A DNA stretch of 64,000 nt, taken from NCBI GenBank assembly GCA_963575745.1, contig CAUYUJ010018493.1, positions 333,131 to 397,130 on the forward strand, in the 5' to 3' direction. Position 1 is the stretch's first letter; each line of letters begins with the position of its first letter. Below are positions 10,037 through 20,689 of the stretch, in pieces. Under the pieces are notes generated by a model. It was not told where the DNA came from. It saw nothing but the letters and a program-made list of their open reading frames with translations, and did no database searches. A program made the position numbers and the translations under genes. This DNA is from Prorocentrum cordatum. Lineage: Eukaryota; Sar; Dinophyceae; Prorocentrales; Prorocentraceae.

Positions 10037-10293
10037 GCAAATGGGGGGAGGAAAGGAGGTGCCCCCTGCGGGCCCTCAAGGATAGAGGAAAAAGAACTAT
10101 GCACATGCACCGATTCTGGCCAGGCCGATCCTGAGCCCAGGATCGGTGCATACGGCCTCCTACCTTGGCCAGGAAGGCATATGCACCGATCCTGGGTCAA
10201 GGATGGGCCTTGCCAGGATCGGTGCATGTGCATAGTTCCCTTCGCCCGACAAATGGGGGGAGGAAGGACGGTGCCCCCTGCGGGCCCTCAAGG
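10037..10293. repeat. 45-bp direct repeats flanking foldback element 1
   Basis: CAAATGGGGGGAGGAA, then a short variable part, then GGTGCCCCCTGCGGGCCCTC and AAGGA, occurs at 10,037-10,082 and again at 10,249-10,293. The foldback element lies exactly between the copies. They are far too long for a usual target-site duplication, so local duplication or unequal exchange is more likely. Confidence 0.75.
10093..10239. mobile_element. Foldback (MITE-like) element family F1, copy 1
   Basis: The terminal inverted arms AACTATGCACATGCACCGAT and ATCGGTGCATGTGCATAGTT pair perfectly. Inside lies a second inverted pair built on GGATCGGTGCAT and ATGCACCGATCC. CCTGGCCAGG-like cores separate the arms. The element is about 147 bp with no coding capacity. 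Related copies are at 38,226, 42,185 and 48,893. Confidence 0.75.
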
Positions 10294-10478
10294 ACCCCTC
10301 TTGGGCCTTGCAGGGCCCCTTTGGGGGCTCTGGCTCACTTTCGGCAGCCCTCGCTGCCCCCCCCCCACTTATCGTCGCCCCATCACGCGCGGTCAAACCG
10401 AAGAGCGGGGAGGGCTTCCAGGAGGGCGGCGCCCAGGAAGGGGGGGGGGGGAAATTGGCACGCAACTCGGCGGCGAGC

Positions 10479-10605
10479 AAGGGGGGGGAAGTGAGAAGGA
10501 GAAGGCATTCTCAGAAGGTGGCGGGACTTGTCGTAAGCCCCTCGCGCCTTCTGAGAAGTTTTCTGCGTCTTCGAAGAAGGCTTAAAAAAATAGCCTGGCG
10601 AAGGA
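10479..10605. mobile_element. CTTCTGAGAAG-rich small element family F2, copy
   Basis: Begins GGGGGGAAGTGAGAAG and contains CATTCTCAGAAGG and GCGCCTTCTGAGAAG in opposite orientations, so it can fold. The same left end occurs at 36,810, where the sequence interrupts a reverse-transcriptase remnant. That is why I call this a mobile family. Confidence 0.55.
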
Positions 10606-10659
10606 CCCAACCATATGCAGTTGTGAGTACTGTTGTTGTGTGCCCCGCATTCGGAGGAG

Positions 10660-11745
10660 CTCCCTTTTAGGGCCACGAAACGTCGTGTGAGGGGTGTGCC
10701 AAAAGATGTCCGGTGGAAGCATGCGAAAGCAGCCCTTGGGGCCGTCGGTCGAATTCCTTTTGGGGCCACGGAACGCGTGAGGGGTGTGCCAACATAGGTG
10801 CGGTGGGCGCATGCGAACGCAGCCACTGGGGCCGTCGATGGAGCTCCCTATGGGGCCGCGAAAGGTGAAGGGTGTGCCGAAATTGGTGCGGTGGGCGCAT
10901 GTGAACGCAGCCACTGGCGCCGTTGGTGGAGCTCCCTATGGGGCCGCGAACCACGTGAGGGGTGTGCCGGAATGTGCGTGGGTGACGCATGGGTCACGAA
11001 ACGTGTGAGAGGAGTGCCAAACAGAGGCGGCGCCGCCGTGTGCAGCTTGCCACTGGGACCTTAGGTGGAGCTCCCTAGATGTGCCCACGAAACGTGGGAG
11101 GGGTGTGGCGAAAGGGGGCGGCGCCGCCATGCGAACTGCGCCATGAGGCCCTTAGGTGGACCTCCCTAATTATGGGGCCACGAAACGTGTGAGATGAGTG
11201 CCAAAATGGGGCGGCGCCGCCATGCGAACTGCGCCACTGGGACCTTAGATGGAGCACCCTATGGGGCCACGAAGCGTGTGAGGGGTGTGCCCAAATGGGG
11301 CGGCGCCGCCATGCGAACTGCGCCACTGGGACCTTAGATGGAGCTCCCTATGGGGCCACGAACCGTGTGAGTGGTGTGCCAAAATGGGGCGGCGCCGCCA
11401 TGCGAACTGCACCACTGGGACCTTAGATGGAGCTCCCTGTGGGGCGACGAAACGTGTGAGATGAGTGCCAAAATGGGGCGGCGCCGCCATGCGAACTGCG
11501 CCACTGGGACCTTAGACGGAGCTCCCTATGGGGCCACGAGGCGTGTGAGGGGTGTGCCAAAATGGGGCGGCGCCGCCATGCGAACTGCGCCACTGGGACC
11601 TTAGATGGAGCTCCCTGTGGGGCCACGAAGCGTGTGAGGGGTGTGCCAAAATGGGGCGGCGCCACCATGCGAACTGCACCACTGGGACCTGAGGTGGAGC
11701 TCCGTATGGGGCCACGAACCGTGTGAGGGGTGCGCCAAATTGAGG
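10660..11745. repeat. 89-bp satellite array, about 12 units
   Basis: From about 11,240 to 11,690 the block ACCTTAGATGGAGCTCCCTA repeats at exactly 89-base steps (11,242, 11,331, 11,420, 11,509, 11,598, 11,687). Units right of 11,020 contain the palindrome GGCGGCGCCGCC. Units left of 10,990 instead carry GGTGCGGTGGGCGCATG and are more diverged. Since 89 is not a multiple of 3, the reading frame changes in every unit and the open frames here are not genes. Confidence 0.9.
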
Positions 11746-12100
11746 GTGACGAGAGGAGAGAGGAGGGGGAAGGAGGAGGGAGAGGAGGGGGGAGTGTCAC
11801 GCGGGGCCCTGTCTCTCCAAAACGAGGACCCAACACCACAGGATGATTGGGACAAACTCTGAGAAGGCCTGGGGACTTCTGGGCCTTCTGACAGGGCCCG
11901 CCCCTTTCACTTCCCGCCGGGGCTCGCCAGCGAACCACGGCCCGAGGCAGGCGCGCGGACGAGGGGGGAGGAAGGGCGAGGGGCGCACTGGAGCAAGAAG
12001 ACCGGCCCATGAAATCCGAGGAGAGGTCATGATCCGATTAATGATTCTCCCGGACCCCCCCAAGCCCGTCTTCACCTCCGCTCTTGGCCGCCCCCGATAA
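11745..12100. other. Unassigned GC-rich sequence
   Basis: Purine-rich sequence after the satellite, then CTCTGAGAAGGCCTGGGGAC near 11,857, related to the F2 motif. No gene seen. Confidence 0.45.
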
Positions 12101-12109
12101 GAGGGCCGG

Positions 12110-12240
12110 GAGGGCTTCGTGGGAGGCCGGGGCCCTCTCAAAGGCCCTCGGGGCGTCTGGGAAGGCTCCGTGAACGCCTCGGGGCCCTTCTAAAAGAGTG
12201 CCCGTGCCTTCTCCGAACCCCGTGCCTTCTCAGACCCTCG
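12110..12240. repeat. F2-related fragment
   Basis: Contains CTCAAAGGCCCTCGGGGCGT, GTGCCTTCTCCGAACCCC and GTGCCTTCTCAGACCC, variants of the CGCCTTCTGAGAAG motif. The ends are not defined. Confidence 0.4.
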
Positions 12241-12244
12241 GCGG

Positions 12245-12980
12245 CGACGACAAGGACGAATAGCCCAGGGGAGAGCAGTACACGCATTCGCCTGGCAGCC
12301 TCGCCGAAGACACGGATCATCGGCGCCCCTGGATACATGTATTGCCCCCCCCCCCTCGAGGCATTCGCCCCTATCGTCACCTTCCATCTCAAACCCCCTC
12401 CGCCGTCTCGCGCTGCAGTCATCGGGCTGCCAAAAGGAGCACCCGAGAGGGAACGAAAGGGGCCCCTCCACCCACAGCGAGCCTCGGCCACGAATGCGTT
12501 TCACGCCCCAAATCTGAGGAACGTCTCAGAAACCAGAGCCCTGCGTTTTTCCGCCGCGGACGTCCAATCCCCGTGCATTTTTCGGCCTCGTGCGTGCTTG
12601 CGTTTTTTGCCAGATGATCTGAGATGCTCCTCGATGGTCCCCGCCGAGAGAGACTGTTACTATCAAGCGATGTGTGACGATGGTGTCGATCGCTCTTTTT
12701 TGCGACTAGCACAAATGCAGCCCGAGCCAGTACTGTTTGAGCACTGCCTGCTCTCCGGAGGGCTCGGTGATACAATATGGATGGCCCCGCCGAGAGAGAG
12801 AGAGAGAGAGAAACAAAAAAACGCACCCGTCCGAGCGATGCCGAGGGCCCCTACAACCGGAGCCCTGCTCGCGGTGTTCTGTTTCAGCGCTCTGGGCTGC
12901 ATCGTTGGGGCCCCTCCACAAGAAACCCAACCCTGAGGCCCCGGGGACGCCCATCGGTTTTTGGCGGGGGAACGCCGCGC
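12245..12980. other. Unassigned sequence with a short (GA)n run
   Basis: Includes a GA dinucleotide run at 12,789-12,811. No open frame here has a recognisable motif. Confidence 0.45.
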
Positions 12981-12984
12981 TTTC

Positions 12985-13155
12985 CATCGCAGGGCCATCG
13001 AAACCCAAGAAACCCAGGGCACCCTTGGTCTTTTGGAGGGTCAAGCACCCATCGAAACCCAAGAACCCAAGAAAGCAGAACCATCGAAACCCAAGAAACC
13101 CCTGGCACCCTTGGTCTTCCATAGCAGAACCATCGAAACCCAGGGCACCCTGGAG
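12985..13155. repeat. Tandem repeat of an ATCGAAACCCAAGAAACCC unit
   Basis: CATCGAAACCCAAGAAACCC occurs several times with GGCACCCTTGGTCTT after two of them. Spacing is irregular, about 35-60 bases. The minus strand reads as Gly/Phe-rich repeats (FLGFDG), which I treat as an artefact. Confidence 0.7.
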
Positions 13156-13214
13156 GCAAGCAGCGTGTCTCTTGGAAGGGTTTCCACTGCAGCGGCCCTC
13201 CAGGCCTCGGCGTC

Positions 13215-13385
13215 GCGCCCAGGGAGGGCAGCGGGGGCGGGCCTTCTCAAACATGCTCGGGAGCCCCGTGGCCTTCTGAGAAGCTTCTTTACGCAGTCTG
13301 CGAAGCCGGAGATTCTGTTTCCCAGAAGGCAAAGAGAGGACTTCTGAGGAGCCCCGCCGCCTTCTGAGAACGTTTGCCCCCTGCG
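13215..13385. mobile_element. F2 family copy (CTTCTGAGAAG)
   Basis: GTGGCCTTCTGAGAAGCTTC at about 13,269 and CCGCCTTCTGAGAACG at about 13,360 are accompanied by opposite-orientation CCCAGAAGGC near 13,320. The element can fold like the copies at 10.5 and 36.8 kb. Confidence 0.45.
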
Positions 13386-13389
13386 GACT

Positions 13390-14515
13390 CACGCGGGGAC
13401 GTTGCGCGCCGATGCCCGCGCAACCGAGTCCGTGTTTCTGTATTGTGTGGGGGGGTGGGGCGGTGTTGTCATGTGGAACCTGCCCCGTGCTGCTCATCAA
13501 GTAGCAGCAGTACGAGGTTCACCAGTACGTGTGCGCTTCGCTGGTGCCTGCTCGCAGTGTGTGTGGGAGGCGGGAGCTTGTCCACAACCGCCGCCTGGGG
13601 GGACCGACGTTCGGCGGCCTCGGCAGCCCGTTGCTGTGGTCATGTGCGCCCCCTTAAGATCATAATACCTCAAGAACCACAGGCTGCCGAGATCTCCGGA
13701 GATCGTTTCTCCAGGCGGTTGTGATGGAGGAATTCCCGCCCTGGAATTCATGGCACACCCACACGACGGGAAATTATTGGGTCAAACGCCAACCTGAGAC
13801 AACCGCGCGGACGTTCCGCGAGGTCTGGGTAAAAGGCCGCCCTTTCATGGCTGGTCTGGGGAGTCTAAAACTGCTCGCCTGAGAGGGTTGGGACCCCTCT
13901 TGCTTATATGAATGTTGGAGTATTTGATTCAGTTCTTCGGCATTGAACGAATTCCCCGCGAACGCGCGATTTATACAAAGCTGTGTGTATTCCGTTCTTT
14001 CTCTCTCGTTCTCTCGTTGTGCCGCAGGCCTTTGGCCCAGAGCGCTGAAGCACCGAGGCCAGCTTCAGGTGTGCTAGACTCCTGGAGGGCCAACGCTTTT
14101 CGAGAAACAACACCTCCTGAGTTGTAACCAGAATCGTCCGACATTCGCTCGGCCCCCTCCCAGACATCCGATGTCTTGATTGTCGAATCGCTACGCTCAC
14201 CCCGCCGCCACATGATGCACCACTGGTGCTATGGGTTGGTGTGCTCGCGGCGAGCGAGGAGGAGGCGGCGCCGGCGGCGGGCTCATCAGGAACACGCGTC
14301 AAAGTGCGGCCGAGACTGAGCACTTCCAGGTAGCTCTAGTCCTCGGGTGCGCAGAATGCGGTGTTTAGCACTTGATAGGGGGCTCACTCGCTCCTCTGCG
14401 CACTGAACGTACGGATCCCTCTGGCCAGAAGCGGCGGGAACACCTCAAAACCTTGGGGCTGCCAGACCCAGGGAACAGAAGCCGACGACCAGGCGCCCCA
14501 GGGAAGGGCGAGAGA
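13390..14515. other. Unassigned sequence, no gene seen
   Basis: Mixed composition with no repeats of note. Open frames of up to about 140 codons lack any recognised motif. Confidence 0.45.
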
Positions 14516-14517
14516 GA

Positions 14518-14665
14518 CAGGAGGAGGGGGATGAGGAGGAGGAGGGAGGAGGGAGGAGGAGGAGGAGGAGGAGGAGGAGGAGGAGGAGGAGGAGGAGGAG
14601 GAGGAGGAGGAGGAGGAGGAGGAGGAGGAGGGAGGAGGGAGGAGGAAGGATGAGGAGGAAGGAGG
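14518..14665. repeat. (GAG)n microsatellite
   Basis: About 120 bases of nearly pure GGA/GAG. Confidence 0.95.
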
Positions 14666-14781
14666 GGAAGGCGGAGGAGGAGGCCCCTCCATGGCTTCCT
14701 GGGGCATCCGATGCCTCGCGTACCCGTTCCTGCCCGCCCAGCGCGGCCGCGGCGGGAGGGGGCCGCCGGGTCCGAGCTCTG

Positions 14782-14825
<44 letters not shown>
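14782..14825. repeat. (GAC)n microsatellite
   Basis: Fourteen consecutive GAC triplets, giving poly-Asp, poly-Thr or poly-Arg by frame. Confidence 0.95.
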
Positions 14826-14989
14826 CCCCCTCCCTCTCCTCCGCGACCGTGGTGCGACCACGAGGAGCGCTGCACCCCGGCCGCGGCGGGCCTCGGCCAC
14901 GAACAAGACCTGCGACCTGGGCCTCAGTAGCGGCTCGAGCACCAGAGCACCTCCCGAGCCCCAAAGCGGTCCTCGTTTCAGCGCCTCGG

Positions 14990-16240
14990 CCGTACCCTCC
15001 TGTCCTGCCCTCCCCTGCCTTCCTCCTCACTCTTCTTCCTCCTCCTCTCCCTCCTCACCCACCCTCCTCCTGCGCCTCCCCCCTCTTCCTCCCTCATTCA
15101 CTCTCCCTCTCCCCTCCCTACCTTCCCTTGCTCGTCACCTCCCAAGCTTACAATCGAGCTGAGATTAACAGGGGCCAGAGGGTTTAACGAAAGTATTGGA
15201 CGAAATAACCGACGAAATCGTAATACCAATGACTCCATCATCAGATCCTCGTCTCTCTCTTCCCCAACCCCCTCCTCCCTCCTGCCCTTGTTCCTTCTCC
15301 TTCTCTCTCCGAATCAAATATCTCAGCTCGCATAATGGCTAGTCGCCGATCGCCCCGCAACCTCCTTCTCTTCTTCCTCCTCCCCATCCATACTCGAAGA
15401 GCTCCGCTCGATCAACCGTTAGCCACCGATCGCAATGCGGACTTAGCCAATGACATGCACACGAAGAACCGGCAATCGATACAGCCGCGCATCGTGTCCT
15501 CCCAGCCCTGTCACATCCGTCTGCGTCATGCGTGAGTTGGCGCAGGCTGGCGTCGGCTTCTGCAAAAATGATATCATGCTCGTCGTGCTCATCAATCCCT
15601 TCCCCTTCTCCTGATACTGCTGCAAGAGCTGTTGCCGAGTAGCCTTTTCCACTTCAATCACCCCTCCTCCTACTTCTGCAAAGGCCTCGCCGCAATAATA
15701 CATCGTCGGGGACACGGGACGCAGAACACGGCCTGCATCATGCATCGCGCGGGTGCCGCAGGGTGGGCCGAATCGCCATCAGCACAGCGAACATGCGGAA
15801 AATTCGTCGTGACCCCTCGGCGCTCGGACGCACCCTTGCTGCAGGTCGCGGCATCACGGTCCAGACAAACACCTGTTTTGGTTCAGCAGTTCTGTTAGAA
15901 ACGTGCATGCGTAGAACCCCGCAGCAAACTGCCCAGAGCCCGCCTCCCTCCGGAGGAGGAGGCACAAGGGAGGGGCCTGTGGCAAGGCCTCCCTCCCTGG
16001 CCCTCAGAGGGTGTCCCTGTCATTGCCGTCGCAACTCGTAGGCGTGCACATGTGCAGCTGTGTTGCTGTCGAGGGCTGGGACGTGCTGAAACCTAAGCGC
16101 GGAAAAACACGCATAGTTCTAGTGTGTGTGTGTATGTATAGATATGTAAATATGTATGTAGTTGCATACAACCGTCTCTCTCTCTCTCTGTTCCTTTCCC
16201 TTCAACCCATCTGTCCTTACTGCTCCCTTTCGCGTTCCTA
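14990..16240. other. CT-rich then unassigned sequence, no gene seen
   Basis: 15,000-15,130 and 15,255-15,310 are pyrimidine-rich. 15,330-16,000 is more balanced but has no convincing frame. 16,120-16,200 holds TGTGTGTATG and TCTCTC runs leading into the tandem duplication. Confidence 0.45.
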
Positions 16241-16544
16241 CACGCTGTGCATGTGCGTATCGAAGACAATTCCTATGCGTCACTCGCGCTTTTTCTTCAT
16301 ATCCGCCGGCCCCCTTCTGCGGCCATAAAGCTACATGGCTAAGGCTTGCTGCTCCCTGCGCCAGTCCCAATTTCCGGATTCCAATGTGATATTCCCACTT
16401 TCTGCTTCGTACTGTAAATGGCCAAAATCCTGGAGTCCTCGTGAGGGGGGGGGGGGGGGGGCAAAACCGTCCAATAATTTACCACGCCCTCCGGCTGGTC
16501 TCACATCTTTTTGGGGAGGCTGGGACACGCATAGATACGTGAGA

Positions 16545-17345
16545 GTCGCGTCCCCGTGACCATACCCCCCCCGTAAATTATGCAATGCTTGCGTGCCCGA
16601 GGCCAGACTCCCCTGCAGATTAATCAGTATTCGCGTCCCAGGAGCCATAGTCTTTTGTAAATTGCGCGGCAGATGCGTCCCAGAGGCCATAATGCCTCGT
16701 AGAGTGCACGACGTTCGCGTCCTCGAGGCCATCAAACATTGTAGATTATACATACAATATCCGCGTCACCGAGGCCACTGCCCCCGTTGAAATTACATCG
16801 TATTTGCGTCGCCGAGGCTACGGTCTTCGTCAACTACACGATACTCATGACCCAAAGGCCACGACCCTGTGTAAAGTACACACGAACTACTCGCGTACCC
16901 GAGGCTACTACCCTGGTACATTGTATAGTATGTGCTTCCTCGAAGCCGCAATCAATCGTAAAGTATACAATATTCGCGTCCTCGAAAACATAACCCCTTC
17001 GAGAACTACGCAATGTTTGCGTCACCGAAACCACGGTCCCCCGGAAATTACACAAATTCGCGGGCCGGAGGTCAATCTCCCCTGTGAACTACGCAATGTT
17101 CGCGCCCGCGAAGCCACGACCCCCGGTAGGTTCGCGTCCTCGAGGCCATCAGCTATTGCAGCTTAAGCAAGATCTGCGTCACCGAAAGCACGGTTCATTG
17201 AAAATATCAAAGATTCGCGTACTCGAAGCCCCGATCCGTCTGTAAAAATTACGATGCGCTCCTGTCCCCGGGACAACGACCCCAGTAAATTGTGCGATGT
17301 TCACGTCCCGAAGCCACGATCGTCAGCAAATTCGCAATGCAAATC
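16545..17345. repeat. Hidden array with a period of 42-46 bp, left copy
   Basis: A degenerate unit resembling TTCGCGTCCCCGAGGCCAC followed by GNCCCCNGTAAATTACGCAA repeats about 18 times. Measured steps include 42, 42, 42, 46 and 43 bases. The GCGTCNCCGA(G/A)GCCA core and the (T/A)AAATTAC tail are the conserved parts. Steps are not multiples of three on average, so it is not a coding repeat. Confidence 0.75.
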
Positions 17346-17519
17346 GCCAGGGTTAGATAAATGGTTTTTTAATTTTGCTGTGCAAGCCGTAACGTACGAT
17401 AGTGACCCTCCCCTCGCGTGAAATCCCGACGTTGCTTCACAACAGCGCCTTCGCATCCCAATCTAGCTTTGGCATATACAAGAGAAGGGGTGCCGGCGGC
17501 AATGGGCGAAGCCATTACG

Positions 17520-17909
17520 GATATCTCTCTCTTTCTCTCTCTTTCTCCGTCCCTCTCCCGTCCTGTCTCTCTCTCTCTCTCTATCACTCCCTGCCTTGTC
17601 CCTTCGGAGTACGTATATGCGCGTGTATGAACACATGTATCAGCACACATGCAATGCGAGCGCATGAACTCCCAAACCTGGCGCAACCAAGGGTTCAGCA
17701 GGAACGGGGCAACGTGGGACTCTCTCGCTCTCTCGGTGTCTTTCCTGTTGGTTCTCTCTTTCTCTCTCTCCTTGGTTTGGCCCTCTCTCTCGCTCTTCCG
17801 CGGTCGCATTACTGCGGTCTATATCCCACATTCGATTTTGTGTTATCTCTCTCCCCTTCTCTGCTATTGTTTCTGGCTCGCCACCCACCCCCTGGGAATT
17901 GCCATTCGA

Positions 17910-17940
<31 letters not shown>

Positions 17941-18060
17941 CGTGATTGTATGTATACGTATGTATGCCCCCTTCTCCTGCTTCTTCTCTCTATGCCTCCT
18001 TTTCCCCCTCTCTCTCTTTCCCACTTTCTCTGTGTCTCCCGCCCCCCTCTCGAGTCAAGA
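17520..18060. repeat. CT-rich microsatellite cluster
   Basis: Several (CT)n runs, ending in a (TA)n at 17,930-17,941. Present in both duplicated copies with different lengths. Confidence 0.85.
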
Positions 18061-18101
18061 AACACATTATTCTTTACTCCGAAGGGGCAAACATTCATGT
18101 C

Positions 18102-19975
18102 CTGTGCATGTGCGTATCGAAAACAATTCCTATGCGTCACTGGCACTTTTTCTTCATATCCGCCGGCCCCCTTCTGCGGCCATAAAGCTACACGGCTAAG
18201 GCTTGCTGCTCCCTGCGCCAGTCCCAATTTCCGGATTCCAATGTGATATTCCCACTTTCTGCTTCGTACTGTTAATGCCAAAATCCTGGAGTCCTCGTGA
18301 GGGGGGGGGGGGGGCCAAACCGTGCAATTTACCACGCCCTCCGGCTGGTCTCACAATTTTTTTCGGGAGGCTGGGACACGCATAGATACGTGAGAGTCGC
18401 GTCCCCGTGACCATACCCCCCCCGTAAATTATGCAATGCTTGCGTGCCCGAGGCCAGACTCCCCTGCAGATTAATCAGCATTCGCCCGCGTCCCAGGAGC
18501 CATAGTCTTTTGTAAATTGCGCGGCAGATGCGTCCCAGAGGACATAATGCCTCGTAGAGTGCACGACGTTCGCGTCCTCGAGGCCATCAAGCATTTTAGA
18601 TTATACATACAATATCCGCGTCACCGAGGCCACTGCCCCCGTTGAAATTACATCGTATTTGCGTCGCCGAGGCTACGGTCTTCGTCAACTACACGATACT
18701 CATGACCCAAAGGCCACGACCCTGTGTAAAGTACACACGAACTACTCGCGTACCCGAGGCTACTACCCTGGTACATTGTATAGTATGTGCTTACTCGAAG
18801 CCGCAATCAATCGTAAAGTATACAATATTCGCGTCCTCGAAAACATAACCCCTTCGTGAACTACGCAACGTTTGCGTCACCGAAACCACGGTCCCCCGGA
18901 AATTACACAAATTCGCGGGCAGGAGGTCAATCTCCCCTGTGAACTACGCAATGTTCGCGCCCGCGAAGCCACGACCCCCGGTAGGTTCGCGTCCTCGAGG
19001 CCATCAGCTATTGCAGCTTAAGCAAGATCTGCGTCACCGAAAGCACGGTTCATTGCAAATTGCAAAGATTCGCGCACTCGAAGCCCCGACCCGTCTGTAA
19101 AAAATTACGATGCGCTCCTGTCCCCGGGACAACGACCCCAGTAAATTGTGCGATGTTCACGTCCCGAAGCCACGATCGTCAGCAAATTCGCAATGCAAAT
19201 CGCCAGGGTTAGATAAATGGTTTTTTAATTTTGCTGTGCAAGCCGTAACGTACGATAGTGACCCTCGCGTGAAATCCCGACGTTGCTTCACAACATCGCC
19301 CTCGCATCCCAATCTAGCTTTGGCATACACCATTCTAAAAGAGAAGGGGTGCCGGCGGCAATGGGCGAAACCCTTACGGATGTTTCTCGCTTTCTCTCTC
19401 TTTCTCCGTCCCTCTCCCCTCCTGTCTCTCTCTCTCTTTCTCTCTTTATCGCTCCCTGCCTTGTCCCTTCGGAGTACGTGTATGCGCGTGTATGAACACA
19501 TGTATCAGCACACATACAATGCGAGCGCATGAATTTCCAAACCTGGCGCAACCAAGGGTTCAGCAGGAACGGGGCAACGTGGGACTCTCTCGCTCTCTCG
19601 GTTTCTTTCCTGTTAGTTCTCTCTCTCTCTCTCTCTCCTTGTTTCGGTCCTCCCTCTCGCTCTCTCTCTCTCTCTCTCTTTCTCTCTCTTCCGCGGTCGC
19701 ATTACTGCGGTCTATATCCCACACTCGCTTTTGTGCTATCTCTCCCCCCCTCTCTGCTCGTGCTTCTCTCTCGCCGCCCACACCCCGGGAATGGCCACTC
19801 GATCCATATATCGATATTGTATGTATACGTATGTATGCCCCCTTCTCCTTCTCTCTCTCTCTATGCCTCCTTCCCCCCCCTCTCTCTCTTTCCCATGTTC
19901 TCTGTGTCTCCCGCTCCCCTCTCGAGTCAGGAAACACATTACTTTTTACTCCGAGGGGGCAAACATTCATGTCGT
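18102..19975. repeat. 1.87-kb tandem duplication, right copy
   Basis: Begins TGTGCATGTGCGTATCGAAA immediately after the left copy and ends near GGGGCAAACATTCATGTCGTG. The homology covers the whole unit, so this is a head-to-tail tandem event and probably recent given the high identity. Confidence 0.9.
18402..19200. repeat. Hidden array with a period of 42-46 bp, right copy
   Basis: The same array as at 16,545, carried by the tandem duplication. It contains small indels, for example an extra CCGC near 18,484. Confidence 0.75.
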
Positions 19976-20190
19976 GTGTTCCCTCTGCCTCTGCAACTGT
20001 CTCTCTCTCTCTCTCTTTTCCTTGTTTGTATGTGTTTGTGTCTCTCCCTCTCTCTCTGTCTCTGTCTCTCTCTCTCTCTGTCACTCTCTCTCCCTCTCTC
20101 AACCTCTTTTATATTGCTCCTTCTCATTATCCCATTAGTTGTCTCTCTTTCTCTCTTTCTCTCCCTCTCTCCCCCTGTTTCTCTCCATCT
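19380..20190. repeat. CT-rich microsatellite cluster
   Basis: Extended (CT)n and TCTG-interrupted runs, longer than in the left copy, continuing beyond the end of the duplication. Confidence 0.85.
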
Positions 20191-20685
20191 ATCCCTGTGA
20201 AGATGTAAAATATACTGCATCGATGTATGTGCCCTTCTTATCTCGTCCGCCAGGTATCACCGCGTATCCCTTTATTTGTTCGGCAGTGGGCACGCACATG
20301 CGGGCATATATGTACCGTGGGGAATAAAGAAAGAACGGTAAAGTGGACACTTGAGAGACCGACTGCGACTAGCTTGAAGTGGTGACACCAACGAAACAGA
20401 AGGGAAAGAAACAGAGGGAGAGAAAAAGGGAGAGAAATAGAGAAACATAGACCTTTCCAAGTTGGGGATGATGCCCTCTGACAATGGATGGTTAATCAAT
20501 GACATGTAATGGCGCGGAAGAGAACACGGGCGGCGCTTGTGATTTTGATAAAGACAGTGCTTGTGATTCTGATGAGAACGGTGACGGCAATGTAGTGTGG
20601 CAGAAAACGGACGAGCGAAGGCTGTGACGCGAGGGCCGGAACAAAGGATAATCTGGGGGTGGCGTAGCATAGAAGAAGGGGAACA
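20190..20685. other. Unassigned sequence
   Basis: A purine-rich stretch at 20,400-20,450 and no convincing gene. Confidence 0.4.
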
Positions 20686-20689
20686 TCCG

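Larger units (their letters stand above)
16243..18101. repeat. 1.86-kb tandem duplication, left copy
   Basis: Starts TGTGCATGTGCGTATCGAAG and runs to the point where the same sequence begins again at 18,102. The offset is about 1,857 bases over most of the length: GGCCATAAAGCTACA at 16,321 and 18,178, GATAAATGGTTTTTTAATTT at 17,356 and about 19,213. Differences are mainly point changes and length changes in G and CT runs. No gene is visible inside. Confidence 0.9.

Noticed and set aside
10582-12010. Minus-strand proteins with repeated SQWRSSHGGAAPFW
   Set aside because: They follow the 89-bp satellite, whose period shifts the frame at each unit, so several frames give the same peptide in turn.
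16011-19600. Plus-strand signal-peptide-like frames rich in Leu/Ser
   Set aside because: Produced by (CT)n microsatellites.
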